Positions 1 through 10,014 of a stretch of DNA of 64,000 nt are shown in pieces (within the stretch, counting starts at the first letter, position 1; the number at the start of each line of letters is the position of its first letter). The notes beneath the pieces were generated by a model. The model was not told the DNA's origin, did not search any database, and worked only from the letters and a program-made list of their open reading frames with translations. Origin of the DNA: Batillaria attramentaria (lineage: Eukaryota > Mollusca > Gastropoda > Batillariidae); assembly GCA_018292915.2 (NCBI GenBank), contig JACVVK020000039.1:304501-368500 (forward strand), read 5' to 3'. The position numbers and the translations under genes are program-made.

Positions 1-149
1 AAATTGTATCCGAGTCAAAGTTATTACGTCAAATGTATTATGCGTCATCCCAATGAGGAAAAACGTCATAGATTTCAAAGAAAACAACTTGACGTCTCTC
101 TTCCAAAACCAAGATTGGTCTGACAAGCCCGGTCAGTTGTTTCCATTCA

Positions 150-174
150 GAGAGAGAGAGAGAGAGAGAGTGTG

Positions 175-252
<78 letters not shown>
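150..252. repeat. (GA)n/(GT)n compound microsatellite
   Basis: A short GA run (about 150-169) is followed by an almost pure GT run to about 252. The open frames across it encode only dipeptide repeats and are not genes. Confidence 0.95.
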
Positions 253-254
<2 letters not shown>

Positions 255-467
255 TCCCGAATACATGGCATTACAAAAGAACGACCGTGACGACAGCAGG
301 TGATTAAATGGAAACAACATATTGGGCTGGTGGCCATCTTGTTTGTGATAACGCTTTTCAACGTTGTTTATAAATATAAGTGAATAAATAAAATCTGTTG
401 TTGCTTTGTTTTGTTACAAAACGTGTCATTTTCGTGGGGTTTTTTTTTTCATCTTTGGCCATTTAAG

Positions 468-651
468 CCGGTACGCGGACGTGTGTGACTTCCAACAAAC
501 CCTCTTCAAGAACGGCACATGCCCGTCGGCGTTCGGTACTGACAAGACCTGCACATGTCCATTTACAATCAACAATGGGGACTCCATGGACCTCGTAAAC
601 AGACCGATATCATGGCCAGCAATTGACCCAGCCTACAGTTGGCTGGAAACC
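468..651 (+). CDS. internal exon of a ganglioside GM2 activator-like protein (partial)
   Basis: The exon follows a pyrimidine-rich tract ending in AG at 466-467 and stops before a consensus GTAAGT donor at 652. It enters in phase 2 and ends in phase 0. Its peptide contains YADVCDF, then CPSAFG, then KTCTCPFTI, and ends PAYSWLET. This matches the order of the C-terminal half of GM2 activator proteins: a Cys-Asp pair, a CP motif, a Cys-x-Cys-Pro-Phe motif, a hydrophobic stretch, then SWL-x-T just before an intron. Known family members are small secreted or lysosomal lipid-transfer proteins that present glycolipids to hydrolases. Upstream exons must lie left of the window. The last exon, expected to open with Gly-x-Tyr, was not found. 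A tract at about 734 (after TTGCTTCAG) reads GYRTLLQ in the wrong phase. The assignment rests on motif recognition only. Confidence 0.62.
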
Positions 652-1295
652 GTAAGTATCATTGAAGAAACAGAGGTACCGTCAACGCCATCAACGTTCT
701 TATTCTGTCCTCCATGTCTGTTATTTGCTTCAGCTTTGGCTACAGGACACTGTTGCAAATTTCAAATAAACGCTGTAAAACATAACGTCGCGTATGACAC
801 CCTAGAAATGCATTGAAATTCACCAAAAAAATTCACAAAAATCCAGCAGCCAAAGACTCATGTGTAGAGTAAATTTCAACAAATTCCAGTATTCCGGTTT
901 TCTTGGCAATGTTAGCAGCGACCACATACCCCCTCATTCCTCTGTCGTCTGCTAGCTCTTGTGCCAGCCGCGCATGAATACAAATAGTCCAAAAGCCAGG
1001 CTCATATATTCCCTAATTTTTCTATTATCTGGCATGAAAGCTATTTACAAAACCAAGAAAAATCCCCAGATTGCCATTGTTTAGTCTGCACACAAATTTA
1101 AAGAGGCAACAATTTGGTGTTACATTTGGCGTAGTTGATACTACATGCCCCGGAAGCTGTTAGTGTCCTGGGCCCGTATATAAAACTCGAGGTTAATTTA
1201 ACTCACTGCTACGGGCCTAACCCAGACTAGGACAAAAGAAACAAACAAAAAATAAATAAATAAAAAGGAAGCGAAGAAAGACAAAACTCCTTCTA
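652..1295. other. intron or intergenic sequence, no gene seen
   Basis: Holds the probable intron after the GM2-activator-like exon. About 1160-1290 is a copy of a dispersed repeat (CTCGAGGTTAATTTAACTCA, then CGGGCCTAACCCAGACTAGG) that recurs at about 26020-26140. Nothing else is recognised. Confidence 0.5.
1160..1290 (+). repeat. dispersed repeat, copy 1
   Basis: Shares the order TAAAACTCGAGGTTAAT, GGCCTAACCCAGA, GACAAAAGA and AAGGAAGCGAAGA with 26020-26140 in the same orientation. A diverged tail of the same type may lie at about 21075-21180. Family unknown. Confidence 0.6.
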
Positions 1296-1443
1296 GCCTT
1301 TTGTACCAGAGTCCGACTTGTTGGAATCAGTAACCTCCCAGCATCAGATATGCAGACACAAAAGCATCCTTCAAGCAAAATCTGAAAACCCACCTCTTCG
1401 CTGACCTCAGCCGAAAGCTGTTGCCACATCATCGCCTTTCTAG

Positions 1444-1528
<85 letters not shown>

Positions 1529-1680
1529 ACCTTGGAGCATGGGAGGCCGTGTATGATGCTGCACATTATGTGTTTGTATTTAATGTATGTGTTGAGACAT
1601 CTTGCGTGTGTTTCTGGGTGAGCGAGTGCGTGTTGATTGTAAGGCGCCCTGATTCTTTTTCAGGGCGATTATTACCTCAA
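1296..1680 (+). pseudogene. 3' end remnant of a CR1/L2-type LINE
   Basis: Near 1375-1420 the sequence reads ASFKQNLKTHLFADLS, the typical extreme C-terminus of CR1/L2-group reverse transcriptases (a Phe-Lys-x2-Leu-Lys-Thr-His-Leu-Phe motif). The preceding NLPAS stretch is in a shifted frame, so the copy is broken. The tail after the GT microsatellite (about 1446-1525) ends with a GTAAGGCGCCCTGATT-type stem, also usual for these 3' UTRs. Confidence 0.55.
1446..1525. repeat. (GT)n microsatellite
   Basis: About 40 GT units, expanded inside the LINE remnant. Confidence 0.95.
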
Positions 1681-1977
1681 ACTGATGATGTACGAGAAAG
1701 GAGGAGCCGATGTGAGAATGTGTTTTGAGTTTTTTCTCAGCATCGAAAAGGACTGAGGCCAAAGACCAGAAACGAAAACAAGTCGTCTCAACCAACCCGT
1801 CGCCTTCTAGGCTTCTACATGTTTGTTGAATTGTAGCAGTTTTCGGCTTGAACAGTGCAAAATTTTCATCATGAAGGCAGGGTCCAAGATGTGATAATAA
1901 TAAATCATAATTTGCTTTTGTTTTCATGTGTTGCTCATTTTTGTTAAGTTGTTTCTCCATTGAGAAACAACTTTATA

Positions 1978-2210
1978 CAGACTTCAACATAAGTCAAGGA
2001 CCACCTTGACAGACAGGTCTAATTTTTAAAAATTCACAAAAAAATAGAGATCAAGGAAGCTTTCAAAATTTTTTGCTGTGAAAGTGTTAAAGGGTTAACA
2101 ATGCATCCTGTAAAGCTTGCTGAAGCTGAAAAACCACCATGTGCTGCACGGACATCTTCCAGGAATTTTAGCCAAATTTGCAAGTGGTCCTTGACTTATG
2201 TTGAAGTCTG
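1978..2210. mobile_element. Tc1/mariner-type MITE, 233 bp
   Basis: Begins CAGACTTCAACATAAGTC and ends with its exact reverse complement. The terminal inverted repeat is perfect over 27 bp, and both ends are flanked by TA (1976-1977 and 2211-2212). There is no transposase ORF. The architecture (TA duplication, CAG termini, small size) is that of a non-autonomous Tc1/mariner element. Its right end is related to the left end of the 424-bp element at 20457-20880. Confidence 0.8.
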
Positions 2211-3010
2211 TAGGATGGGGCAGATTTCGCTGCGCGCAGCAGCAAGTTTCAGTGATAAAAACAAGACTGTGACGTTTCTCCACACAATACATACTTTCAC
2301 GCACACAGTGACGTAACGAAATCTGCGTCATATGCACCTTACGTGCAACTTTGCTGCTGCGTAACGGATCTAGTGTCTTTGGTGGGCCTTACAGGCTTGA
2401 AAAGAGAAAAAAAAAAAAAAAAAGAAGGAGAGAGAGAGAAAAAAAAAAAAAAAACACCCAAAATAAAAACCCACCAGCAACAATAACAACAAAGAAGAAT
2501 GGCCCCATCCTATAAAGCTGTTTCTCCAAAGTTCATGCTGTTTTATCTGTTTTGTTGTTTGTTGTTGTTTTCAGTTGTTGTTTTTCTTTCTCTCTTCAAG
2601 TGTGTAAGACCTACCAAAGACATTAGACCCGCCAGGCTATAGTGGATCTAAAATGGGGGGGGGGGGGGGGGGGAGGGAGGGGGGGTAAAGGGGAGAGAGA
2701 GAGATGATGATGTCAAATCCGTGAACGAAACATTGCGTGAAAGTATGTCTTGTCTGGAGAAACGTCACAGTCTTGTTTTTTTTTTTTTTTTGTTTTTTTT
2801 TAAATCACTGAAACTTGCTGCTGCGCGCATCGAAATCTGCTCCATCCTAAATCTGCCCCAACAAAACAGACAAAACAGCATGTAATTTGGAGAAACAATT
2901 TTATGGGATGGGACCATTTCTCCTTGTTTGGTTGGTGGTATGTTATTATGAGTTTTGTCTACTCTGTTTATCTCTCAAGAGCGCAAGGCCACCCGCCCCA
3001 TGCCCGCTAT
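2211..3010. repeat. cluster of nested inverted and direct repeats
   Basis: The segment 2215-2310 (GATTTCGCTGCGCGCAGCAG and onwards to CATACTTTCACGC) recurs inverted at about 2725-2860. About 2345-2410 recurs inverted at 2590-2650. About 2490-2560 recurs inverted at 2870-2945. Poly-A, poly-T and poly-G runs at 2408-2455, 2655-2688 and 2777-2812 lie between. I see no gene. Confidence 0.65.
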
Positions 3011-3043
3011 ACGACTGGTTAAAAAGAAACATCCACTACACAC

Positions 3044-3147
3044 CAGTGGGAGCCACTTCAAGCCACTGTTACGCAAGACGTGGGCCTTCCGGTTAGGCCC
3101 GAGACCGGTGCAGATTGCATAATAGTGGCTTGAAGTGGCTCCTACTG
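3044..3147. repeat. hairpin with 33-nt arms
   Basis: Arm 3044-3076 (starts CAGTGGGAGCCACTTCAAGC) pairs with 3115-3147, with only a few mismatches. The loop holds a second small palindrome, GGGCCTTCCGGTTAGGCCC. Confidence 0.75.
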
Positions 3148-3432
3148 ATCTGAAGATTTCAAGTAAAAACGCGATTTTTGCATGGGGGCTTTTCAGCATA
3201 GCAGCAGTAGCACATTCCGTACCGCGCTCGAGTATCCCACGTCCTCTTTAGTCTTTTTCGGTTTTGGCCCTGTGTGTGAAAATGGCCAAAGATTAACGGT
3301 TCCTTGACGGCTCTTATTGCAGCAAACACGACTATCATTAAAATGCAACACTCCCACTGAGCTCAAATTAAATCCCCGACTTTGTGTTTGTTTGTTTTTT
3401 AATGAGGCCACTGCTACAAACCCCATACTTAC

Positions 3433-3483
3433 TTGGCATACGTGGTGGAAAAGGACGTTAAACTCAAAAAACACCCACCTCAA
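3433..3483 (+). mobile_element. 3'-tail-only fragment of SINE family 1
   Basis: Contains the family's 3' end, GTGGTGGAAAAGGACGTTAA followed by CA-rich sequence, and none of the tRNA head. ACTTAC occurs at both edges (3427-3432 and 3484-3489), a weak target-site duplication. Confidence 0.6.
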
Positions 3484-3577
3484 ACTTACCTGTAGGAATT
3501 GGGCGAAGATATGTGTAACATATTACAAACCAGTAAAACATGCCAAAATTGCAATACAAAACACACAAAAAACAATG

Positions 3578-3684
3578 TGTGCGCGTATGTGTGTGTATAC
3601 GTGCGTGCGTGCGTGCGTGCATGCATGCGTGTGTGCGTGCGTGCGTGCGTGTGTGTGTGTGTGCGTGCGTGTGTGCGCGTGCGC

Positions 3685-3730
<46 letters not shown>
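3578..3730. repeat. (GTGC)n/(GT)n microsatellite
   Basis: Mixed GTGC, GCGT and GT units. All long frames here are repeat-encoded. Confidence 0.95.
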
Positions 3731-3731
<1 letters not shown>

Positions 3732-3922
3732 TGTCATTTGTGTAATAATGGTACTGAGACACAAATCTCAACTCCAAAGAGGGAACCGAGGTGTATGATG
3801 GAACGTTCCCACATTGTACTAAGTGCAAAATCGTGTTCTACGCCCTGAAAAACGTATAAAAAATTGATTGTTTGCAAAAATTTGGAAATGTCCCCATTTT
3901 GCACTTGTGCGACTGTGTGACT

Positions 3923-4980
3923 TTTAAACACTTTACACACGTCCCGTGTTTACATCAAAATTTTGTGTTTTGATTTCCCTGTTGTCACACACATTTGCCT
4001 ATGGGTTATTTCGGGTTATTTGCATCGCACACTTTAATATCCTTCAAAACACATGCATTTAAAGTCAAATGGGTCTCAGCAGAGGATTATACTGAGCCAT
4101 AAAACACTGTTTTCTGCACCGGCGATTAAACCCAAATGCTGCATGTAAAGTTGGGACGTTCCGTGTTCACATCAAAATTCTGTGTTTGGGTTTATCTCTT
4201 ATTACACCCTGTAGCCTATGGGTTATTTCAGGTTATTTGCATCGCATACTTCAATACGCTACAAAAGGCATACACTGAAGGCCAAAATGGCCTATGTGGA
4301 GAACTACACTTAGCCAGAAAACAATGCCTTCCGCACCGGCGATTAAACCCAAATGCTGTATGTAAAGTTGGGACGTTCCGTCTTCACATCAATATTCTGT
4401 GTTTGGGTTTTTCTGTTCTTACACACATTTGCCTATGGTTTATTTCAGGTTATTTGCATCCCTCACTTTAACATCCTGCAAAACACATGCATTCAAAGTC
4501 AAATGGTCTCAGTAGAGGACTATACTGAGCAAGAAAACACTGTTTTCTGCACCGGCGATTAAACCCAAATGCTGTATGTAATGATGGGACGTTCCGTGTT
4601 TACATCAAAATTCTGTGTTTGGGGTTTATCTGTTATTACACACATATTCCTATGGATTATTTCAGGTTATTTGTATCGCACACTTAATATGCTGCAACCA
4701 GACATACATTCAAGGCCAAATGGTCTATGTGGAGAACTATACTTAGCCAGAAAGCAGTCATCCGCACTGGCGATTAAACCCAATGCTGTAAAGTTGGAAT
4801 GTTCTGTGTTCACATCAAAATTCTGTGTTTGAGTCTCTCTGTTCTTAACACACACCTTGTCTATGGGTTGTTGCAGTTTAGTTACATCACCCTATGTGGT
4901 GGAATAGGACGTTAACCCCCAAACATCCACCCACCCTCAGTTTAGTTACATCGCACTCTTTAGTAATGCTGCAAACGATT
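3923..4980 (+). repeat. tandem array, 215-217-bp unit, about 4.5 copies
   Basis: Units open with TTAAACCCAAATGCTGTATG at 4126, 4343, 4559 and 4774, so the period is 217, 216 and 215 bp. A more diverged unit precedes at about 3923-4125, and the last unit is partial. Every unit carries the phrases ACATCAAAATTCTGTGTTTG, GGTTATTTGCATCGCA and CACCGGCGATT. The short frames that repeat through the array follow the repeat and carry no known domain. A 49-bp SINE tail interrupts the last unit. Confidence 0.9.
4874..4952 (+). mobile_element. 49-bp SINE family 1 tail with perfect 15-bp target-site duplication
   Basis: CAGTTTAGTTACATC occurs at 4874-4888 and again at 4938-4952. Between them lies only the SINE 3' end (CCTATGTGGTGGAATAGGAC and a C-rich tail). 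The duplication shows that a severely 5'-truncated copy was inserted as such into the satellite unit. Confidence 0.85.
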
Positions 4981-6222
4981 CAGTCAGTCAACCAGATTGC
5001 TGCAAGCGAGGCTTACCGGCACAGAGCTAAATAAACGTGAAGGGCTCAATCTGTCTCTAATTTTAATGCAAGTCTGTGGTCAGTGAAAAAAAGAGAGGGT
5101 GGGCGGGGGAATAGCTGAGCGCCACTTAAGTACCCATTGGGTTACATACTAGCTGTTGACATGCCATCCTGGATAACCCGGTCATCTGTCTAAGCCGGGT
5201 CAATTTGACTCAGTCCCTTGGGTGACCAGCGTACACAGGTTTGACTGTAAAAATAATATATTATTATTGTTTTCCTTATGAGTCTCAGCTTCATCGGTAT
5301 TCACACATTCCATTATTACTGCATTCAAACCACCCTCCACACCCCCAACACCCCACCACGCCACAGTCAAACTCGCAAACACCACCCACTCCACACCACA
5401 GACTCTTTCCCTCTATATTTCCCTCCCCAGAACTCTATCTCACATACAAAACACAACCCGCCTAAAAGACATACAAACTAAGTGCATAATTTGATGTAAA
5501 ATCGCACGGTTAAAACCAACACTACAGTCAAACTTGTGTAAGCTGGTAACTCCTAACTCAAATCACAAATGACAGAACAAACCTTCAGTACCGTACCCCA
5601 CTTATACCCAAGAACACATTCACTAACGACACCCATGCAGGCGCAAGAAACATTAAAAAATCACAAGCCTACCACCCCACTGTTACAGGCATAACACCTT
5701 CTGACACCCAACAATCACTTCCTACATTCCTTCAACAGCACTTAAAACTATCCCCACAAGTAATCCAATTGCCATTGTCTACCAATTACCCCCCCCCCCC
5801 ACCCCCGCTGTCTGGTGCAACAATATTACAATCCAGTCACCACAATAACACACCACCATATCTAATGGACAACCACTTTCGCACAGTTGTCTCTTTCAAA
5901 GTCATTTTGATCTTCACATATATGGTTGGTTAATTGGGATTTAACGACCCCACCACAACGAAGTGATAAGAAAATGGCCAGCGTTCCAAAAATATTATTT
6001 TAAAGAGACAGGTTTGCTCTATATTCTAAGGCAGTGTGAAACAGTCCGCTACTGTTGTTAATTCCTGTTTTGGGGTGCAGGTAAAGAACTAAGACAAAAT
6101 CACTGTAACACTTAAATTGATATTATATTAAGAGCCTGCAAATAAAAGATCACCACCCAATGGTCAATGCATGAAATCACTTTCTATACCCCGTTTTCGT
6201 CTGTCTGATTTCCAGTAAATAG
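4981..6222. other. no gene recognised
   Basis: AC-rich, CCACC-rich sequence around 5300-5480 and a poly-C run near 5790. The short open frames look like chance products of biased composition. Confidence 0.5.
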
Positions 6223-6378
6223 GGGGACGGGATAGCCGAACGGTAGAGTGTTGGGGTTTCAATGCTCGGGTCGTGAGTTTGAACCCCGGCTTCGACCATA
6301 TTTTGTGCTTGCCTTTTTCTCATCGCCCCATCTTTGATATCACCCATATATGGCGGAAAACTCCCAAACACCCAGCCG
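6223..6378 (+). mobile_element. tRNA-derived SINE, family 1 (full-length, diverged)
   Basis: The tRNA-like head carries a box A (GATAGCCGAACGGTAGAG) and a box B (GAGTTTGAACCCC). It is followed by the family body TTTGTGCTTGCC...TCATCGCCCCATCTTTGATA and TATGGCGGAAAACTCCCAAA. Known family logic: transcribed by RNA polymerase III from the internal boxes and mobilised by a LINE. Confidence 0.85.
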
Positions 6379-6699
6379 CTGAATTGTTGGGGGTTTTGTT
6401 TTGGTTGTCTGGTGGTGGGACATTACTGTTTTCGCGGTCTAAGGGTGTGGGATTTGTTATTTGCGTGCCATAATAGGATGCTTACGACACATGCAGTGTG
6501 TATGAAATACTTCCATGTGCATAATGTGGGTAACCTTGGCCTGAGGGGTCAAGGTCACAGGAATAGGGATGAAAGGGAAATAAGACAACCAGTAGAACAT
6601 TTGCTTTATCTGCATTGAATGTTGCTAAGAATACATTTTCGGAATAACCTCTGGTGTTACACAGCACTTTCAAGCTTCGCAATTACAAGCTTCTCTCGT

Positions 6700-6733
<34 letters not shown>

Positions 6734-7409
6734 CTCCGGGCCTTATATACAGTAACGGCATTCTAGTACATTCTGGACCACTCTTATAACAGAACCAATC
6801 AAAATCAAAGCGTGAATCACATTATTGCTATTTTAAAACTAAAGAAGAATCCAGAATAATCAAGTACCTGCCCGCCGAACCTAGGCGCGTTATATAACAC
6901 CTTCTAATCGTAAACAGGTCAGAACAAAGCGATTTGCACGAGATTTCCGAGCGACTGAGCCCTAGGCCCGAAGTGCATACCGTCGCCCGAGGGTAAAAGG
7001 GGGCAGCCAAAACAAGGTCACCACTTCTCGAATACTCGTGATAACAAAAGAAACTTCTGGATCACGGGAAACAGATTTACATTACTATAAAAGAATATAA
7101 ACTAAACAAAGCGACTTCTCTATCTCACCAAAGCTACAAAAAAAGCATTACAGCTGTTATCCTACAGCATACAAACAAAATATAAACAAGAGGCACAGCC
7201 ACGCTCGTAACACTGGCATATGCTTGAAAGTTATGCTGTCTTCCCACTCCCCCCCCCCCCACGCCACCTGAAGCAAAGACACTTTCTGGTGACTTAATAT
7301 GATGAAAGTACACATACTGATTTCAGTCCATGTCAAATTCCACAGTAATGTGTTTTGTTGTTGTTGTTGTTGTATGTTTTGATTTTTTATTGTTGGATTT
7401 TTTTTAGTT
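6379..7409. other. no gene recognised
   Basis: Contains a (CA)n run at about 6701-6731 and a poly-C run near 7250. Nothing else is recognised. Confidence 0.5.
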
Positions 7410-7505
7410 ATACAATCAGATACATAGTTTTCGACCGTGCTTTACTCAGAGAATTTCTTTGACACCTAAAGCCATATGGGTGGTCAGAGAGAGACGGAAA
7501 GAGAT
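7410..7505 (+). repeat. isolated unit of the 10-12 kb repeat
   Basis: Carries CAGATACATAGTTTTCGACC, TTTACTCAGAGAATTTCTTT and GCCATATGGGTGGTCAGAGA in the order seen in the units of the array at 10015-12070, 2.5 kb away. Confidence 0.7.
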
Positions 7506-8746
7506 TTTTGTTTTTCCAGAGCGGATTTATTAACACAACAATTACTAAGCAAAATCAAGAGCCTGTAGTAATGCTCAGGTGGAACAAATAACCCTTTCCT
7601 TTGCAGAACTATTTGAAACAAATGACAGTTTGTGGGTACAATCAGTCTTAGGTTTACTGTACACATACCCCTCATTTTATATTAATAACAGTATAATATC
7701 TGAAAGGATATTGAATACAGAATGCAATGAGCACAAACTTATCATCAATGGAAACAAACGGGGAGACAACTGTATCCCAAAGGGACACCATTCATCTATT
7801 TCTAGCCTCATGTTTGATTTTCAAAGCATATTTGCCAGTTTTATGGAAATATTCATCCTGAAGCAGTGAAAGTAAAAGTTGAACCTTGTTATGTACATTT
7901 CATCCACCAGTGTGCAGATTTACCCTGCGAGTCAGTTCCAAAAGATAAAACATTTCGTGATGCTGTGCATGGTTTCTGTTTAGTCCTCATTTGTACTGAC
8001 CTTGCATGTTATTTCACAGACTGTTCAAACACACACAGAACACTTTGGTATGCAACTGACTTCAGCTGTACTGCAGGCTTACTGCATTTACTGCTGGTGA
8101 TGTCTTTCATGAGATCTATCTCTATATTGCCTGAGGTCATACTTGAAACACCTATGTACAGACCAATGAGCACATGCGACACAGCAAAATGCACAGTGTG
8201 CCCAGCTTTTCGGGCCCCCCACCCCTCCACCCTTCCTGCTGCACCAATGCACACACCTCTGTCTAGCATACAGGTTTGTTCAGTGCTCTGCAACAACATG
8301 ACAAAGTCCAGGGAAAAGAATATCCTAAAAGTCTATCATGATGCAATCAGCAGGGGGAAACACAGCAGGACCATTCTCACCTTCGTAGACTGGTTACTGT
8401 CTGTGTATATGTTTATCCAAACAGCCGTGAGATTCAGATCTAACGCAGCACTCCCTCTAGTTTCACTCCGTTGCCTCCCAGTACTGCCTCTACTCCTCTC
8501 CGACTTTCCTGGCCTCCCCACACAGAACACATCTGCCACCTCCCACTGGCACTCGATTAGCGTTGATTGATCACCTTCTCGTTCCCATCATCAAAGTTAT
8601 TTTCTTCCAACTCTTCTGCATGTCCGATGGTATCAGGAAAACCGCTGTCCAAATCTACATATCTTGCTACACTCTAATCTTCACTTTCTGCACAACTCCC
8701 CGGGATATTGAACAAAATTCGATGATTACCCCTATTACGTAATGAT
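7506..8746. other. no recognised gene; unassigned frames on both strands
   Basis: A 234-codon open frame (7866-8570, +) and a 96-codon frame (8009-8299, -) overlap here. Neither shows a domain, a signal peptide or convincing splice sites. Cysteines and prolines are scattered without pattern. I treat both as chance or as remnants of an unknown element. Confidence 0.4.
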
Positions 8747-8895
8747 CGTGCCGCCATCTTGTTGATACTAACATCTAAACTTACGAAAAGCAGCATAACT
8801 GGCAAACCGACATCTTTCAAACCCACGTGCTTTGCCAGTTTTGCAGCCCTGTTTTTCGTAAGTTTAGATGTTTGTATCAACAAGATGGTGGCGCC
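8747..8895. repeat. hairpin/foldback element, about 60-bp arms
   Basis: Arm 8747-8806 (GCCGCCATCTTGTTGATACT, then AACATCTAAACTTACGAAAA) pairs with 8831-8895. The stretch from CATCTTG through CTTACGAAAA is matched except for a single base. The loop is about 25 bp. It looks like a small foldback MITE, but no target-site duplication was found. Confidence 0.8.
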
Positions 8896-9295
8896 ATGCC
8901 CACACCGGTATGCAATTCGTCACGAATGACGTGCATACAACGGCTTCCCCGTGATTCCCACACTGCTGAAAATGGTGACTCTTGAATCTGTCTATAAGCG
9001 GACTTGCGAAGGAAAGGCATAAAGTGTGACGTTACTGCGATGGCAGAGTGACGGGGAGGTGGGGGAGCTCTATGTGTACTCGCAATGGTCGTGGGAGGAG
9101 GGGAGGGGGGTCTGTTCTGGGCTGTGCTAGACTCTTTTAAGAACATATCATGTAACACTAACGACCAAAAAACAACAAAACAAAACAAACAAAACAAAAT
9201 CAAAACACCCATCCCAAACAGTGGAGGCATAATTAACATGAGAGGTTATGTGTGCATTAATAAACAGCTTTTGGCTATGGATATCAGTTATATGC

Positions 9296-9948
9296 CTTAG
9301 CTAAGTCCGCTGGTCCATTACCTGATACTCTTGTTGTCAGTGATGCTACTGTTCCATTTGCCAAATCAGCTAAGAATCTTGGTGTTGTTCTTGACTCACA
9401 CTTGACTATGCATGCCCATGTAGTGAACATCATCCCTACTGTGAACTTTGAGCTCAGTCGTATTAGCTCTATTCGTCATTTCCTCTCAGTTTAGGCTACA
9501 AAGACTCTTGTGTCAGCTTTTGTGCTTTCACGCTTGGATTACTGTAATGGTCTCCTTGTAAACAGCCCGAAGGATCTCTTACAGTGACTCCAAAGGTTAC
9601 AAAACAATGCGGCACGCCTAGTTCTGAGAGTTTCGCGAAGAGATCACATCACCCCACACCTCCGCACTTTGCACTGGCTCCCCAGGGGCTCGCATTAAGA
9701 TTGCTTGCATGTGCTACCGTGTCATTAGTCAGTCAGGACCTTCTTATCTCTCTGAGTTAGTCTACGTACCAACAAGAACACTTCGCTCATCCACTCTCAC
9801 ACTCTGCAAACCACGTGTCTTCACTAAAACCTTTGGAGAAAGGTCTTTCTTTTCTGCAGCACCGACTATTTGGAATTCTCTTCCTTTATCTGTCCGCTCA
9901 GCAAGTACTGACTCGGCCTTCCGCTCTGCTTATAAAAGGACTCTTTAA
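9296..9948 (+). pseudogene. CR1/L2-type LINE fragment, reverse transcriptase C-terminal part
   Basis: The frame-by-frame translation gives AKNLGVVLDSHLTMHAHV, then LSRLDYCNGLLV, LQRLQNNAARLVLR, HITPHLRTLHWLP, SGPSYLSELV and FFSAAPTIWNSLPLSVR, ending in FRSAYKRTL. This is the usual order of conserved blocks after the catalytic centre in CR1/L2-group LINE proteins. In-frame stops occur near 9492 and 9583, and there is a frameshift near 9683, so the copy is dead. Only the last, roughly 80-codon segment (9709-9948) remains open. The 5' part, including the catalytic FADD-type motif, is missing. Confidence 0.85.
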
Positions 9949-9968
9949 TGAATTCTTTCACTGAGCCG

Positions 9969-9986
9969 GGGGGGGGGGGGGGGGGC
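9969..9986. repeat. poly-G tract
   Basis: An uninterrupted run of about 18 G just after the LINE fragment. Confidence 0.95.
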
Positions 9987-10014
9987 TTGAGCATCTTGAC
10001 CATGTTTTTTGCTC

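Noticed and set aside
734..768. Last exon of the GM2 activator-like gene directly after TTGCTTCAG
   Set aside because: In the required phase it gives only LWLQDTVANFK and a stop, with none of the expected Gly-x-Tyr or cysteine; the better-looking reading is out of phase.
6223..6300. Functional tRNA gene
   Set aside because: Box A and box B are present, but the arms do not close into a proper cloverleaf and the sequence continues into the shared SINE body.
7866..8570. 234-codon frame as a real gene
   Set aside because: No domain, signal or splice context; an opposite-strand frame overlaps it, and composition is like the surroundings.
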